Source: Bolinopsis microptera (Eukaryota > Ctenophora > Tentaculata > Lobata > Bolinopsidae). Taken from it: a stretch of DNA of 64,000 bases. The position numbers and the translations under genes are program-made. Below the pieces are notes generated by a model, which did not search any database, had not been told where the DNA came from, and saw only the letters and a list, made by a program, of their open reading frames with translations. Below are positions 32,191 to 46,620 of this stretch, piece by piece (the first letter of the stretch is position 1; every line of letters starts with the position of its first letter). The stretch covers positions 9,122,901-9,186,900 of the forward strand of contig NC_087082.1 in the NCBI RefSeq assembly GCF_026151205.1, read 5' to 3'.

Positions 32191-35021
32191 GATAATGTTT
32201 TTGATGAAATTGTTTTTAAATATTGTATTTGATAATTAATTAATGTTGGTGGGGAAATATTTATTATATATTTTTTCACACAGTGCGATGATAGTTTGTA
32301 GACATGTGTGATGATGTGATGTCATAAATTTTACTTTATTACTTTACTTTACCTTGTACATAGTACAAGAGCAAGAGAATATGATAACTAAACAATTGAT
32401 CCCACTTTTCAAGCAACAAAACATTATGGCTTTTTAAAATCTATACACATACCACATTTAAACAGAAGTTTTTTAAATATTCAAACTTGGCGATACCTCA
32501 ATTTATTCTATAAATGAAAAACAAATTTTATAAAAAGTATAAACAGTATTCAAACAATATACACATGATATTACGATGACCCTACATAAAATCAAACCGT
32601 CAAAATTCAGTAAATTCCCAATCCTAAATATTGACTAAACTATTTAAAATTCACAGTTGTATTGGCCTTGTGGCTCTGAGTTCAAGTTTAGACTCTCTAT
32701 TATAGCAACTCTGTCTCCGGCCTTGAAGAGAAATTACGAATTTTATTCTTTATGCTTGATTGATAAATGATAATGTCAACCCTTCCAAATCGTTCGCGTT
32801 GCTCTGCGAATTAACAAAGCAGCGATCCCGAAGTACTTCGATGCGAAGTAAAAATGATAGTTTGCGCAGGCGCGTCGATTAAGCGGCGAAGTCCTTCCAT
32901 CTTTATGCTTATTGTCATTTATGTACTATTTTCGTTTAAAATAAGGTTAAAATCAACAATCATGAAAATCTGGAAAGGTTGACACCGTCAATTTCAATCA
33001 AAATAAAATAAACTTTGATATAATCATACAATAAACTTTGACTGTGAATAGCAACTTTTTTAATGAAATTATTCAGGCAATTTTGTTTTAAAAAACTTTT
33101 TTTAAAGAAGCTAGCCAGCTGAGCAAGCGCAGCATAAATAACGATAATGCGCGCGGTGCATCAAGGAAAACAAATTTTTAGCGCTTACATATTTTCTAAA
33201 ATAAATTTTTAAAACTTATTGACACACGTTTAAGTGTAATATTTTTCGCACACTAAGCATGCATGACGCGGTGGCCGCATCTATTTTTTGTAAAACATGG
33301 AAGTAATATACAAGCTAAATAAAATGCAAATGTTTACCTGGGACCCCAGGCTATTATGTTCATAAACGAATAAAGATTTGGCGGGATGACAGGCTGAGCG
33401 CGGCCCAGTAAATTATATATATAATATATATTATATTATAAATAACCAGGAAGCGCCTTGGTTTCGAAATCCTAAGAATAACAGTGATTTCTCTCCGGGG
33501 AGACAGAGGTGCAAGAAAGAACTTTGTTAATATAGATAGTCTAGATTTGAATTTGGAGCCACAAGGCCAAGGGTGATTTTCAAATGTTTCTCCCAATATT
33601 TGAGATAGGGAATATATAGATTTTTTGAAGGGCTGTTTTTATATAGGGTCATTGTGACAATTATGTGTATATTGTTTGAATAATTTTTACTTTTAAAAAA
33701 AGAAAAAATATTTGGAAATATCGCAATATAAAGCTTGTTATTTTACTCAAATGTTTGAATGTAAGCGCAAGCATGATCTTTGTGAAATCATGTTCTGAGG
33801 CGTCCAATCCCCGTTTGGACGCCTCAGCGTGTAGTAGTCAACACATAGTTAGTTGCAAATGCTACAAAGCACATCATCGCATCAACGTACTGGAAATTTA
33901 TACAATCAGGGCATCCAGGACCCTTGCGATTTGAACTATCTGCTATGTGCTAGTATCAGTTAGAGGTGTACTTGGGAAGGCAAAGAAGGCATGTAACCTG
34001 ATACCTGAGGAGAAGAGCTACAAGGGATAGATGATTTTTATTTCTCATGATTTACGATTGTGCTCTGCCAATTGCATCACTTGATTTAATTTATTGTATC
34101 AACCCCATTTTTTTGGACTCTGGTCGCTTATACGGCCTAAGCGATATACAAATAAAGCGTTATAATAATAATTATTATTATATATACTGTTTGACACCCA
34201 GCTATCTGCTATCATACTGTGCGGCTGAGATCATACACGTGTGGTGTCCTATATTTCACTAATTTTATAAGTTTCCATTTTTGTTTGCTGTTGCCTGTTA
34301 CACATTACATCGGCAAATAGCCTCCAGCAGTTGGGGGAGGGGGAGGCGCCCCCTGAGTACGATGATCAGACGCCCAACATAACCACCAGCAAGCTCCCAC
34401 AAGCCGCCTCTGGATCTAATGCGAATTGTTTTACTGTGTCTCCTTTTTTACATTTTGGCTCATCTTCAACTTCTTCTTATCTCAAAAAAGGAGTTTTTTT
34501 AGTTAATTTTTGTCAATGTATCAATGTTTGTCAAACTACCTAGAAGTGTTTTCTTAGTTAAATTTCTATTGATCCCGTTAGATGCGACAAGGAAAAGGCG
34601 CTTATCAGGAAAGGAATTATTTAACGTTTCAATGTGACAACATCGTATTCATGATATCAAATTATTTGTTATATAGTAGTGTTGAAAGTATTTAATATTT
34701 AAATTTACCCAAGAAACATTTCAACTATGCGACTCATGAATATTATTCCAATCCGGATTTTACCTAGAAGTGGTTGACTTAAAATTTCAATTATTGGTTG
34801 AAAATAAATATCCAAAAGACTAGAAATAAAAACTTTTGTGTTATTTCTATTAGTAGACTACTAGTTTCACAAGCATTGCAAGATAGTGCGGAAGGTAAAT
34901 AAATTAATTAATAGATTTTATAGCATTTTACAATATCATGACTGAACCCAATTTTAGTATGAAAAATTACAATAATTACATGCATCATGTTTTAAAATTT
35001 CTCACTGTATTTTATTTATAG
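32191..35021. other. Long intergenic region without a gene
   Basis: AT-rich with no supported coding. Contains a perfect 13-bp-stem hairpin (33795-33826), a TA-rich patch at 33411-33440, a likely SINE/LINE tail ending in a TAA microsatellite near 34110-34185 (aaagcgttataataataatt), and a 35-bp piece identical to the 5' UTR of the intact LINE (34658-34692). Confidence 0.5.
33795..33826. other. Perfect 13-bp stem hairpin
   Basis: CTGAGGCGTCCAA (33795-33807), six-base loop tccccgt-like, then TTGGACGCCTCAG (33814-33826). GC-rich stem in an AT-rich region. No family recognised; no U tract follows. Confidence 0.7.
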
Positions 35022-35106
35022 GATGCAGAAGATGTTTGGTGAAGAAGCCACTTATGATTTTTAATAATACCTACAGCCTGTACATATCTTAAAGAATAGA
35101 ATTTAC
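35022..35106 (+). promoter_or_regulatory. 5' UTR exon part with a 13-codon upstream ORF
   Basis: An acceptor (tattttatttatag, ending 35021) suggests a spliced 5' UTR whose first exon is upstream. An upstream ATG at 35023 opens a short frame (MQKMFGEEATYDF, then TAA at about 35062) ending ~45 bp before the SH3 start codon at 35107. Such uORFs commonly lower translation; regulation here is inference. Confidence 0.45.
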
Positions 35107-38100
35107 ATGACAGCAATATTGAAAGCTCTTGCGCTCTATAATAATGAGGCTGAAGATTCGGACGAATTGTCATTCAAGATAAATGATCTTCTTGTAGTCT
35201 TGAAAGAAAACTTCCAAGATGGATGGCACCTATGTCAGGTAAGCCTATTGAACAATTATGCACAGTAAATTTTTATTGAAGCTTGCACTCAAGTCTAAGA
35301 CCATTATTTCTCTATTGTTTTGGGGTTTTAGATGATGCAATGACAGTTTAGATTTCAGTAAATTTTCAAAAATGTAACCAATTATTTCAGCTTGGAGACA
35401 AGAAAGGAGTGGCACCCTCAAACTATCTTCAGATACTTGTCAAGCCCATGAATGCAAATCACAATGAAGAAAGTATTTATGATAGCCCCAAGAACCACAA
35501 CAACCAAAGCAATGTTTACATCAATAACCAAACTGCAAAAAGTCCAGTTGATGGGGTAAGATTGTACTTTTCAATATGAAAATAATCTAAGATCGGGTTG
35601 CTACAATACATTTAGACTCAATCAAAATATTCAATATACCTTGAAGAGACGTGCCCTTATTAATTTTTCCATAGTTATTTACTAAATAATATTTAGTTAT
35701 CGAGTTAATATTGAGCGTTCAAAATATTGATCAATTTGTTGATTGTGTTAGTGGTGAATTACATATTTTATGAATAGAAAGTAAAAGTTACCGTCCCCAA
35801 TTTCAGAACGATATGTATGTATACTCAGACTACCAGAATATGCAAGGAAGCAATGAAGAAGAGGAAATATACATGAACACCTCAGCTGCAGCATTGAAAG
35901 ATCTGAACAAAGGATCACTCACTCATCTCCAACCTTCTCCTAAACGTACACCAGAACCAAGGAGAATCAACTACCCTGCTTCACCGGTCAAAGTTGTTCT
36001 TCAGCACCAAACCAGTGAGTATATGGATATGGACGCACCTGGTGGAGTTACCGATTACAGTGAGATTGCTGAGGATGAAGTTGGGGCTGATTACGACGAA
36101 GTCCCATCTCACGAAGCATATGATAGTGGAGCTCCGAACAATTCCAGGTTTGGATCTTATGCTTTTCTATTGCATATTGTGTTTATCATTAGTGTTAGGA
36201 AGGTTTGATTTATGGCGGGAACCATGCTATGATTCCTATTTTTACCCAAATAGCATGTTTATTATATTCGTTACCAAGCGGCTTCAACCAGTACTATTCA
36301 GTGTTTCATGTATGATGTAACTAATATACTTTACAGTAACGAATCAATGAAATCATGCTCCTCCCAAATCTACCCAACGAACAGAAGCAATGAGTCCCTA
36401 CATTCAACCAAAGTTTCATCTGAATCAATCAGATCGAATGATTCAGGAATATCTTCTTCACAGCAAGGTTAACTTTTCAAAACACTGAATTTTCCGAATG
36501 TTACGGTGCTTTGAGTATTTCATTCAGACTGATCGCAAATTTGCACCAACGTCCAACTTGTTTTCAAAACGCATTCTTTTCAGAAAGTGCTAGAAGAGAA
36601 AGCCCACCGTCCATTCCACAGAAACAGGGTCCCCACACATCCCCTCACTCCCCAAACTCACACTTAGACGATGAATCTGATATCTACATGGTCCCTCCCA
36701 GTGCTATTACACAAAACACAGTTAGTTTAACTTAAATAATAAAGTTTTTTTAACTTGCGATGATCTTATCTTATTTCACACCTTTAACACTACCGTATCA
36801 CTTTCAATATTCTCTCAACATTTCAACACTAGCATTACTGAAGTCACAACTAAAAACCCTTTTAAACATCTACATAGGAACAACACAGATTTCTGTTCAG
36901 TGTTCCATTCCAAAGTTCTAAGTATAGATTACTCCTCACTATAAATAACCTTTCTCCTTTCCTTGTCATATATATAAGTAAACTACAAAGTTGAGCAATA
37001 CTGCGCGCTGGCTCTCACTCCATTCGTAATATAATTAGAACTTGACATGTATGTCTTGAGTGGTCTGTAGATTAGAAAAGCGAGGGTCGGGAGAGAAGAG
37101 CTCGAGGCGGAGGTTTACATCGTGTGCTGACATGCACAAACTTTGGGAATACATCCCCCCGAGCAGCGTCAATATTTATGGTGTTTACTGTGCCAATACT
37201 TGGGGAGTCAAGAGGAGCTGGTATATTTGTATGTTAACATGGAATGTGTATTTCACTATTGATAAGATTGTGGACTGTGGTGTACTCTTCAATCTTTATA
37301 AAGTTTATGAACACCTTACAACCTAACTTTTCATACTATATATCCAAATATTTATTACACGCTAACATATTTTATTACTACCTTACGTTTGATAATACAT
37401 AGTCAACATACCTTACTTTTAATGCTTCCTGGAATTCTATCGTCTTAAACTTAATACAAACTGTTAAAATTTGTAACAGTGGCCACGAGTATTTCTGAAT
37501 CAAATTTAATGAAAGTTTCACTTTGCAGGAAAATAAGAGGAGGAGTGACCACGATTACTTTAACCCTCCCACGCCAACCTCTACCATTCCTCCAGCTAAA
37601 CCTGCGCTAAAAAAGGTTACATTTCTTTACATTTTGCCGAAGCGTTGATAATTTTAGGGTTCATACTGTAGAACTGTAACTGGTTCATCATAAGATCATA
37701 CAACCCGGTAGATATCCTTATTCTTCACCCTGTATATTATGCATATAATATAAAAACTGGGTATTTGTTGAGTAATATCACAGTTATCAGTTGTTGGTCA
37801 CATTTTAAGATTGTAGTATATTTCGGACAATAATTTGGACAGAGTACTGCAAGAATACTTATAATAGATTATAACAAAGCGCCGTCAATTGGGTTTGCTA
37901 ACTTTAATTGCAGGTCGGGTGTCATTGTTTCACAGTTTGACGAGCACATTTAAGTTCGGATTATTTTTTAACTATTTTATGTTTTTACTAGAAAGTGTTA
38001 CCTAACTTAGAAAGAACTGCTCTCAAAGTTAGAAAGTATATAATTCAATGGCAATCTTTGAACAATCCCTGTAAAATTCTGAGAGAGTAGATTAATTAGT

Positions 38101-41100
38101 AATATGAACTTCTCAGAGATAATATAATCAGTCTCACGCCTACCAACTTGAGCTTGAGATAGTTGTTTGTTGAGTAGCTTGTGGGAGAGCAGAACTGGAG
38201 TGAGGATTATTAAATTAATTCAAAATTTTTGAATTGAAGAAACAAAATTTGTAAAAAAATGCATATAAAAACTGGGTATTTGTTGAGTAATATCACAGTT
38301 ATCAGTTGGATATGTACAGTTATTAACTATTAAGCGCCATCAATTGGATATGCTAACTTTAATTGCAGGCCGGGTGTCATTGTTTCACAGTATTTTTCCC
38401 TAAAAAATATACTTTAAACTAGTTCATTATACGTTCACCGTAATTTTGAACAATTTTTAAATGTTTACTTACATATGTATAGTTTCATTGCGTCCTAATA
38501 TAATACCCACCACAGAAGTCCTCCAAAGACGCATCAGAAGTGGTGATGCTTGACGAGGGTCTTGAGTATGCAAGGGCGTCTGAAGCTATCAGTAAAACCA
38601 AGAAATTAGGCACTCCTCATTCCGATAAAAAGAAGAAGAAAACAGCTGGTAAATCATTATACTGTTTGTACATGTCTAACAGATTTAACATTTTATAGTT
38701 AACACTTAAACCACTTGTAACATAAGAACTACATAATTAAACTTAGGGGACATCATTTAAAATACCAATCTTTATTTGATGAAATATTCAGGACTTGATC
38801 TGTTCCTACTGCGTAAGTTAAATACCTCCTGTAGTGCCGTGTACTATCATATTATAATTATTGTCCGTTATTTATAATGTGTTTTGTACTAAGCACTTTC
38901 ACTGTACATATTATTAAGTGGGGCAGCTGAGCACACATTCTTAGCATATCAGGTTGTGGATAATTAGTTATCTGTAAAACTGTGAGAATTATGTAGATTA
39001 CATACTGGAAGTTGAGAGGTTCAGGAGGGTAATTAAAGTTTTCACTCACTAATATACATGTAAATAGTGTAAAAAGTGGTAGTTTTCACTCACTAATATA
39101 CATGTAAATAGTGTAAAAAGTGGTAGTTTTCACTCACTAATATACATGTAAATTGTGTAAAAAGTGGTAGTTGTTGCCACTCTGGTGTAGGTTTAAAAGA
39201 AAGTGGGATAAATGTTTTAAAGTTTGGAATGTTGTGTCACCATTAGCTCATCCGTTACGCAATTCTGCCAACTATTTGACAACAAATTTGCATTATTCTG
39301 TACTTTGATGTGCATATTAATTCTTATTAGATAATAATTCATTTTAATTTTAAGGGTTTCGATCGCTGATTATATGTTTTCTATCAGTCATCAAGTTGTC
39401 GACACTTTACCTGTAAGTATCATTAACTTTTATCTGGGACAATCAAACAATGACGTCATCTCATGGCAAACATTTTGAATTTTTCACATGTAAATTTGTA
39501 AGTAATTAAAGAATTTGGAACCAATCCACACAGTTAATTAAACCACAACACGCAGCACTCAGTGCCCATTAGGTTAATTACATAATATGAGTTATACAAA
39601 TTTGTAGAAACATAACTCCAGCCCACATTTAAGTTTCACAGAAGTCAGAACTTTATTATACCAGTTTTATTTTATCAGCCCAAGAATTTGAAGATATGAT
39701 CACTACTCTAAAAATCTTACTTCACATTAAACATTTAAATGAATGTGTGAATGGACTTGAAAATGACAATGTACCTATTTCTGAGATGCAGATATCATAT
39801 ATCTATACCAGATAAAATAACAGAGTAGATTTCAGCAAACAGTGAAGTGTATCAGCACATTCACTACACAACACATGATCTCTCGTATTTTGCACCAACA
39901 CGGGAAATCACACTTGCAACTTAAATAATCAAGACACTGAGTCAGCTAGTCTGGGAGAAGGCACATTTCTCACATTCTTCACATTTCTCGTTTAAAGTGA
40001 ATTAAGATGTAATGTGGCCAATTCCAAACTCTACCGTGCGATCAGCTGAACCACATTACGCTTTTCAAATATCAGAGTAGCAGTGAATTTTAGTACGTCT
40101 CAACCAGTGTGCAGTAGCACTGTATAATGTATACAATGCAGTAGCACTGTATAGTTTATACAATGCAGTAGCACTGTATAGTTTATACAATGCAGTAGCA
40201 CTGTATAGTATATACAATCGGGCACTATTATCTAGCTGAAACACATTACCTTGCACCAATGGTATAAATATTGAGGTAGTACTTACTTCTACAGTAAAGT
40301 ACAATAGTACTTACTTATACAGTAAAGTATAATAGTATATCTAAAGCACTGTATTATTACCAATATAAATAGTAATACCAGTGAAGTACAGTATACAGTA
40401 TACACTAGGGTACTATCCTGTACTGTGCTGGGTTGTTCCCCACTCCAATGTGGCGAGCAGTGAGCACCACATCATGTGTTGTGTATTTAGACTCATTTTG
40501 TCGGAAATGTCGAGCAGGCCAATCAGATTGGAGTATTTTGTCACGTGATCAGGTTTAAACACCAGGAAGTGATTGATCTCCCGGTGTAAATACACGTCAA
40601 GTAATGCTAACATTCGCGATGTACTTTCACACTTTTTGAATACCAGAGAAAATAGTTTATCTTGGCAATTTGTCATGAAAACATAGGTATGTGCCGTGCT
40701 ATTTAAGTGCCTGCCTACACATTTATATATTAGAGCTCACTGTTTAGTGTTTGGCACACCCCGGACCGAGGGAAGCTCTACATCAAATATTTTGTGAATT
40801 CAGAATATTTTGTGCAGTTTGACTGTTCCGGGTGCCAAGATCGTGTTTTACTGTAATCCTAGCACTTAATTAAGTGAAGTAATCACGTGTTTTGGAGCAG
40901 TGTAGAATGTTTAATTAGATTACACGTGGAATGTGAGAGATGTGGTTGAATGTTGGGCCAAGTGCAGCTGTTCATATCATCTTTGCAAAAGTTCAACTTA
41001 CACAACTGAAAATTAATTAATTAATTTAACGGGCTAAGACAGGTAACATATCTCAGAAATGTAAGCACTCTCCGTATCTCACTACCACTGTAATAACAAT

Positions 41101-44100
41101 AACACTATATCCTCCACAGTACGTTCAAGTAATACCCTGTTTACAGCAGGAGTAGACAAGCTGCTAAGTAACCTGACTCTGAAGAAAAGCCACAAAGATA
41201 GCCACAAAGATAGTAAACATCACGGTGGAGGAGGAGGGAGCTTGGTGAAGGGACAAACACTCTCAAAGAGCTTGGAGAATATCAACAAACACACCGTGAA
41301 CACGGCTAGGCCTCTACCTACCTTACCCAGTATGTGCTGTTTTTATGTTTTGATGTTTTGTTGTTACTAATGTATTCAAGTTGTTAGATTATATTAAGAA
41401 TATAAATTGTTAGTACTACACTCCGAGGCTATCCATTTTTCAAATTCCAAATATGACATAATTGCTTTAAAGGGTAGAATAGATGCTTAAAATACTTTAT
41501 TTCAAAACTTACAAAGGATCTAATATGATGAGCAGTCTCATAAAGTTTTAAACCACAAAACTGCATTATGAAACCACTGATTAACTGCACTATTTAAACA
41601 ATAATCTGGAATGTTCCAAGTCTCTCACGCTCAATATAATATATACCAACCACTCCAAATAACTTCCCCTCCGTGCCAGTCAAACCACAGTTTGTAACTT
41701 CACATGTCCCCTCCGTGCCAGTCAAACCACGGTTTGCTCTCCGCCTCAACTGTAAGACCCAGCTTGTATCCGGGACCCGGAAATGAGTTTGCTTCCTCCG
41801 ACACGAATATAGCGTAGTTCCCAAACGAACCACGGCCACTTCTTCCCAACTCCTTCCACCCGGCTCCAAAATCGGTTCCTAGTAGATAGAAATATCCACT
41901 TGCTATGTTCAGAACTTCACTTGCCCACTTTTTGATTGAAACCCCAGTTTTAGGATTGCACTGCAAGTCATTTCCTAAACCTCTTGTTTTGTCGTCGTTA
42001 CTATCCACTGTAGACAGGTGACCTCCTGTCATCACTACCCGGTGTCCGTTATTTGTGTAGATCCAGTTAAATGCTAGATCTCCTCCCACTGAAAATATGG
42101 TATCTTCATCCATGTTCTGAGCGTGGTTACTGACACTTACCTGTAGCGGACCTCCCTCAGTAACAACCTCCCTCCCTGGATCTGTTGCATTGAACCTCGA
42201 CAGCATAGATCTATCACTCTCCTTGAACCGGAACACTTTCACTGCGTCCACCTCCCCTGCATGGTGTCTAACTATTGCTATGTAGCTTACTGGGTGTCTC
42301 CAGACCAGTCTGTTCAGATAATCATTAGTTAGAGCCTCAGCGTGGGTTCCAATGAAAACATCATCTGTCCACCCTACAGTATAGCTCATCATGTGACCAT
42401 CACTGGGGTTCAGGTTCATGGCTAGGTGCCAGGTGGTTCTTGGCTCCATCTTCTCTGCACGCTCGATAGTCCTTGTTTTAACCACTCCAAGTAGTCCCCA
42501 CAGAAGGACAGTTAGTAGAGTTAGTGTGGCGACGTTCATACTCTGTATTTAAATCTAGCTTCACTAGGCAGGTAAATTATGATATTATAACAAACGTGAG
42601 AAATGTGACAAAGACAATGGTAATTTAGAAGTCCTCTGTTGTGTGCCCTATTTAAAAGATCTGTTCTGAAAATTGAATTGCATCTTCTTTTCTTTGTAAC
42701 CTCCGGTAGGTTAGATTCACGACTTTTTAACTCGGGTTACAAAATGTATTATGCTGTCCAAAACCGATTTAATACCCTTAATCAAATAATCTTAGTCCAG
42801 ATTTGCGGTATAGAAGCAGTAATTTCTAAACAATATCTGACTTCTAACATCAAATTGACCGAATATATATATATGAGGTCTTTGTAAAAAGTAATTTTTT
42901 CGTCAAATTTGCAGTTCTAATTTTATTATCCCTGTCTTTATTTGGAATAGCTTTTTAACAACCTTTGCTATTCGGGCTAACCTATAGAGGGTTAAATCAC
43001 AATATGCCTTGCATTATAGACTACTTGTTCAACCCATAATATATAAAACTGTATTCTAACTCTTCGATGGTAAAATAACATCCCAAAGTTCTGCCAGACG
43101 GACAACTATCTAAAATCAATTAAAAGATGTAAAAGTATTTAAAGCTTATATCATCTTTCACGCTCACGTTAGATGCTAACATTCAACATTGGATCTTTGT
43201 AAAACAGCGAGGACCTATTTTACCCATTTTTTTCTTAAAGCCATTGTATTAGAAATAATAAAAAATAAATAATTCTAATAGGAAATAAAGTCACGAGAAT
43301 CCAGAACTCATTGTAGCTACTATAAGTGAATTTCCCATGGCGTATTATGTTCCTAATAATAAATTTGATACAATAATATAGGAAATAAAGTCGCAACAAT
43401 CCAAAAGTCACTGTAGCTACTATAAGTAAGATTCTCACAGTGCATTATCTTCGTCAGAGATAATTTGATACAAAAGAGCAAGTTACCTAGTATTTTTCCG
43501 CAGTTCATTTCGGGATTGTGTAGTTAGTTCTTTCCCTCCAAATCCTCGTAAAGTTACCCTGCAGAACAATGATCTGGACAAATAATATGACTACTGCTAA
43601 CTCGCCTCCCAGTACCTCTGTAGTCGTGGACGGTCATTTATGGGGGTATCAGTATATATCCCCACTCAATATTAGTACAGCTCTTTATATTATTATCCAG
43701 AACTCCGTGATCATATATGATTACCACAAGGACTGGAGAAGGATTTCTTGCCGATTCTTCATTCTGATTGGTGCTGTGGACATTGGAAGTGCGTGTTTTG
43801 AGATAGGACGAGGCTCAATATCACTACTGTGTTTGAAGGACCCTTCTATGAGGATGCATACTTGGACATTTGTGGTCTGTAAAAGTTTGGTGTACTCTGC
43901 TACGTTACTTCGACGTTTTGTGTTCTTGTGCTAACGGTTGTGAAGACTATTAACATAATGCGTCCATTTTACACGCAGAATAACCGACTTTTGAAAATAG
44001 TCCTCTTCATTTACCCGTCCATTCTCCTGGTCCTGTGCATTATTGATGTTTCGGCCTGGAATGATTTCATAACTAGTGTTAATGATAGCCCAAAATGTGG

Positions 44101-46578
44101 TGTTATGATGGGTCCATGGAACGTTATACCTGAAATAGAAACAATTGGACGAGGCACAACAAGACTTGTAACAGATTTGATGGTGCGTTATTTTGCATTG
44201 TCTGATGGCGCAGCAACTTTTATTATAACTATCATGCAGATAGTTGTGGCTTTAGTTCAGTTTGGTCTGCCTTGCTTGATCGTGCTTGTATGCATGGTTC
44301 TTCAGATGATCTATATAAAGAAAGCCTTTGGAGGTCACGAAAACCCACAGCTGAACACTGCAAACCAAGTTAACTTAACAATGTTTCTAATCTCGTTACT
44401 GTATTTGAGTAGCGTCTCTTTGTACTATATTATGACATACCCCTTGATGATGTATATTTTCAACGTATTGCCAGTACCCATGATCTGTGTAATGTTACAA
44501 TTCACACTTCCTCTGATGAACGCAGCACTGTTCCCAACCATCCTGATCCTGCGTAAACCGGAAATGAGAGCACGGTACAGAAACTACATAGAAAAAGTTC
44601 TCCTTCTACCACTCACCATCTATGGAAAAGTTTGTCATCTGGCTCAAAGAAGACGAGGATATACAGAAATCTGATCAGAACTACTTTATACATTTGATCT
44701 CCATCCTCTTCCCACATTAAGTGATCATTTTCGTTTTATAACTCTGATTTAGGCGAACATTTAAATTTTCAATGATTAAGATGAGTGATTAAAATTATTG
44801 CCCTACGATCTACGTGGGGCAAAATTGATTAAGATGTTTGGTTTTTTTAATTTACAAAAAGTAAAAAAAGTATCGATTTAAGATGATTGGTCAAAATGAT
44901 CGATGAACAATGAAAAGCCTGAACTGGAGAAAATTTGATTAAGATGATAGTTTTTAAATTTTTTTAAAGAGAAAAAGGGAAAAAAAAGGTGATTGTTTTT
45001 TTGAAGAACTTAAGAAGATTGACAATAATGATATTCGTTCTATTGATATTCGAATTCATTTCTATTTTAAATGATCGGTAAAAAGGATCGATGAACAATA
45101 AAATGCCAGGAGCAAATTTGATTAAGATGATTGATTTTTAACATTTTTAAAGGAAATAATGTGATTGTTAAGATGATCGAATATAATGATATTCGTTCGA
45201 TTATTATTCGAATTCATGTCTATTTTGTGAAAACTAAAAGGAGGTATATTTGTTATTATATCTTTAAAATGAACTGTCTGAATTAGTATTTCTCCTTTAT
45301 CGTTTGACTGTCATAATATGTTTCCACTTTCCATGTGAAATTTGTCTCCAATCTTGACAGATTCCGATCCTTATGGCATACCAAATAAATACAGTTACAT
45401 AACTTTTATATTTTGCGTGGGTTTATGTACTTCTCTTGATTTGTATTTCTTTCTTTTTTTTCTAAAAATGAATGGTCATTGGGTAAATTATAAGCTATTC
45501 TAATTTTAGACAAATGGAAAAAGTATAATAATTCAATTGTGGTCATCAACGCTTAGATTTAGGAAAAAGAAGTTTGAGCTTGTGATATCGGAGTGTATAG
45601 TGGCTGGCCTAGGGACACTAACAAACCCATAGAAGATGAAAATAACCGAAGCATAACTTTTCCATAATCGATATCTACGCAACCTATCAACAATAACATG
45701 GTTTCAAACGAAGGGAACGATGTTCAGGGCCAAGTAACGACTTTCATATAGTTGGATAAATCATCCAGAAATTACAATTTCACCACGCATATGTAGGAAT
45801 AAAAATAACCGGATAAAAATGACCGGCGCATATAGCTTTGTGATAATTGGACTCAACGCAACCTATCAACAATGATGTGGTTCCAAAGAATTGAACTATG
45901 TTTAGGTCAAGCTCCAACTTTTATTCGTGTTACATCCAGAATCTACAATAATTCTACCACGCACATTGCAAAAGCATCAGGGAACATCGTATAAATAGTA
46001 CATAAATTGATAAGCACAGAGTTCCATAATCCAGAATATATTATATATATTTCACACTTAAGTTATCATTTTGGTAATCTGGATTCTGGATATTACATTA
46101 TGATAAAAATAATTTAAATTTTAGTCGATTTTGCATTTAACAGACCTATCATAATAGTTTGTACAATCATATCATTTTCAGAATATACCTACCATAAGTA
46201 AAACCAGTAAATGTTTTCAGTGCATAAAACAGTGGGAGAGCCCAGCAAAGGAGGGACTCATAAGAACAGAGAACGACCCCTCCCTCCGACACCCCCAGAC
46301 CATGAGCTACAGGTATTTACTGTCACCTGTAACACCTCAACATCACCTGTAACCATCACCTAGTCACCCACTACAGCTCCAATATCATCTGTCAAAGTTT
46401 CAATATTATCACAAATCACCTTTCATTCGCTTCAAAACGACTGCAGGTAACATTATATGAAATCCATTACGATATAATATGTACTTTGTTAGTATTTTTA
46501 TTCGTGCACATTCTTTTTGATAGTTAGGTGTGCTGTGTCTGTCTTATTATTATTATACTCGTGTCACGTGTCACCCCC

Positions 46579-46620
<42 letters not shown>

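Noticed and set aside
36994..37326. Frame MVCRLEKRGSGEKSS... as an exon of the SH3 gene
   Set aside because: Flanking exons already join in phase (36720 to 37529) and no matching donor/acceptor pair was found.
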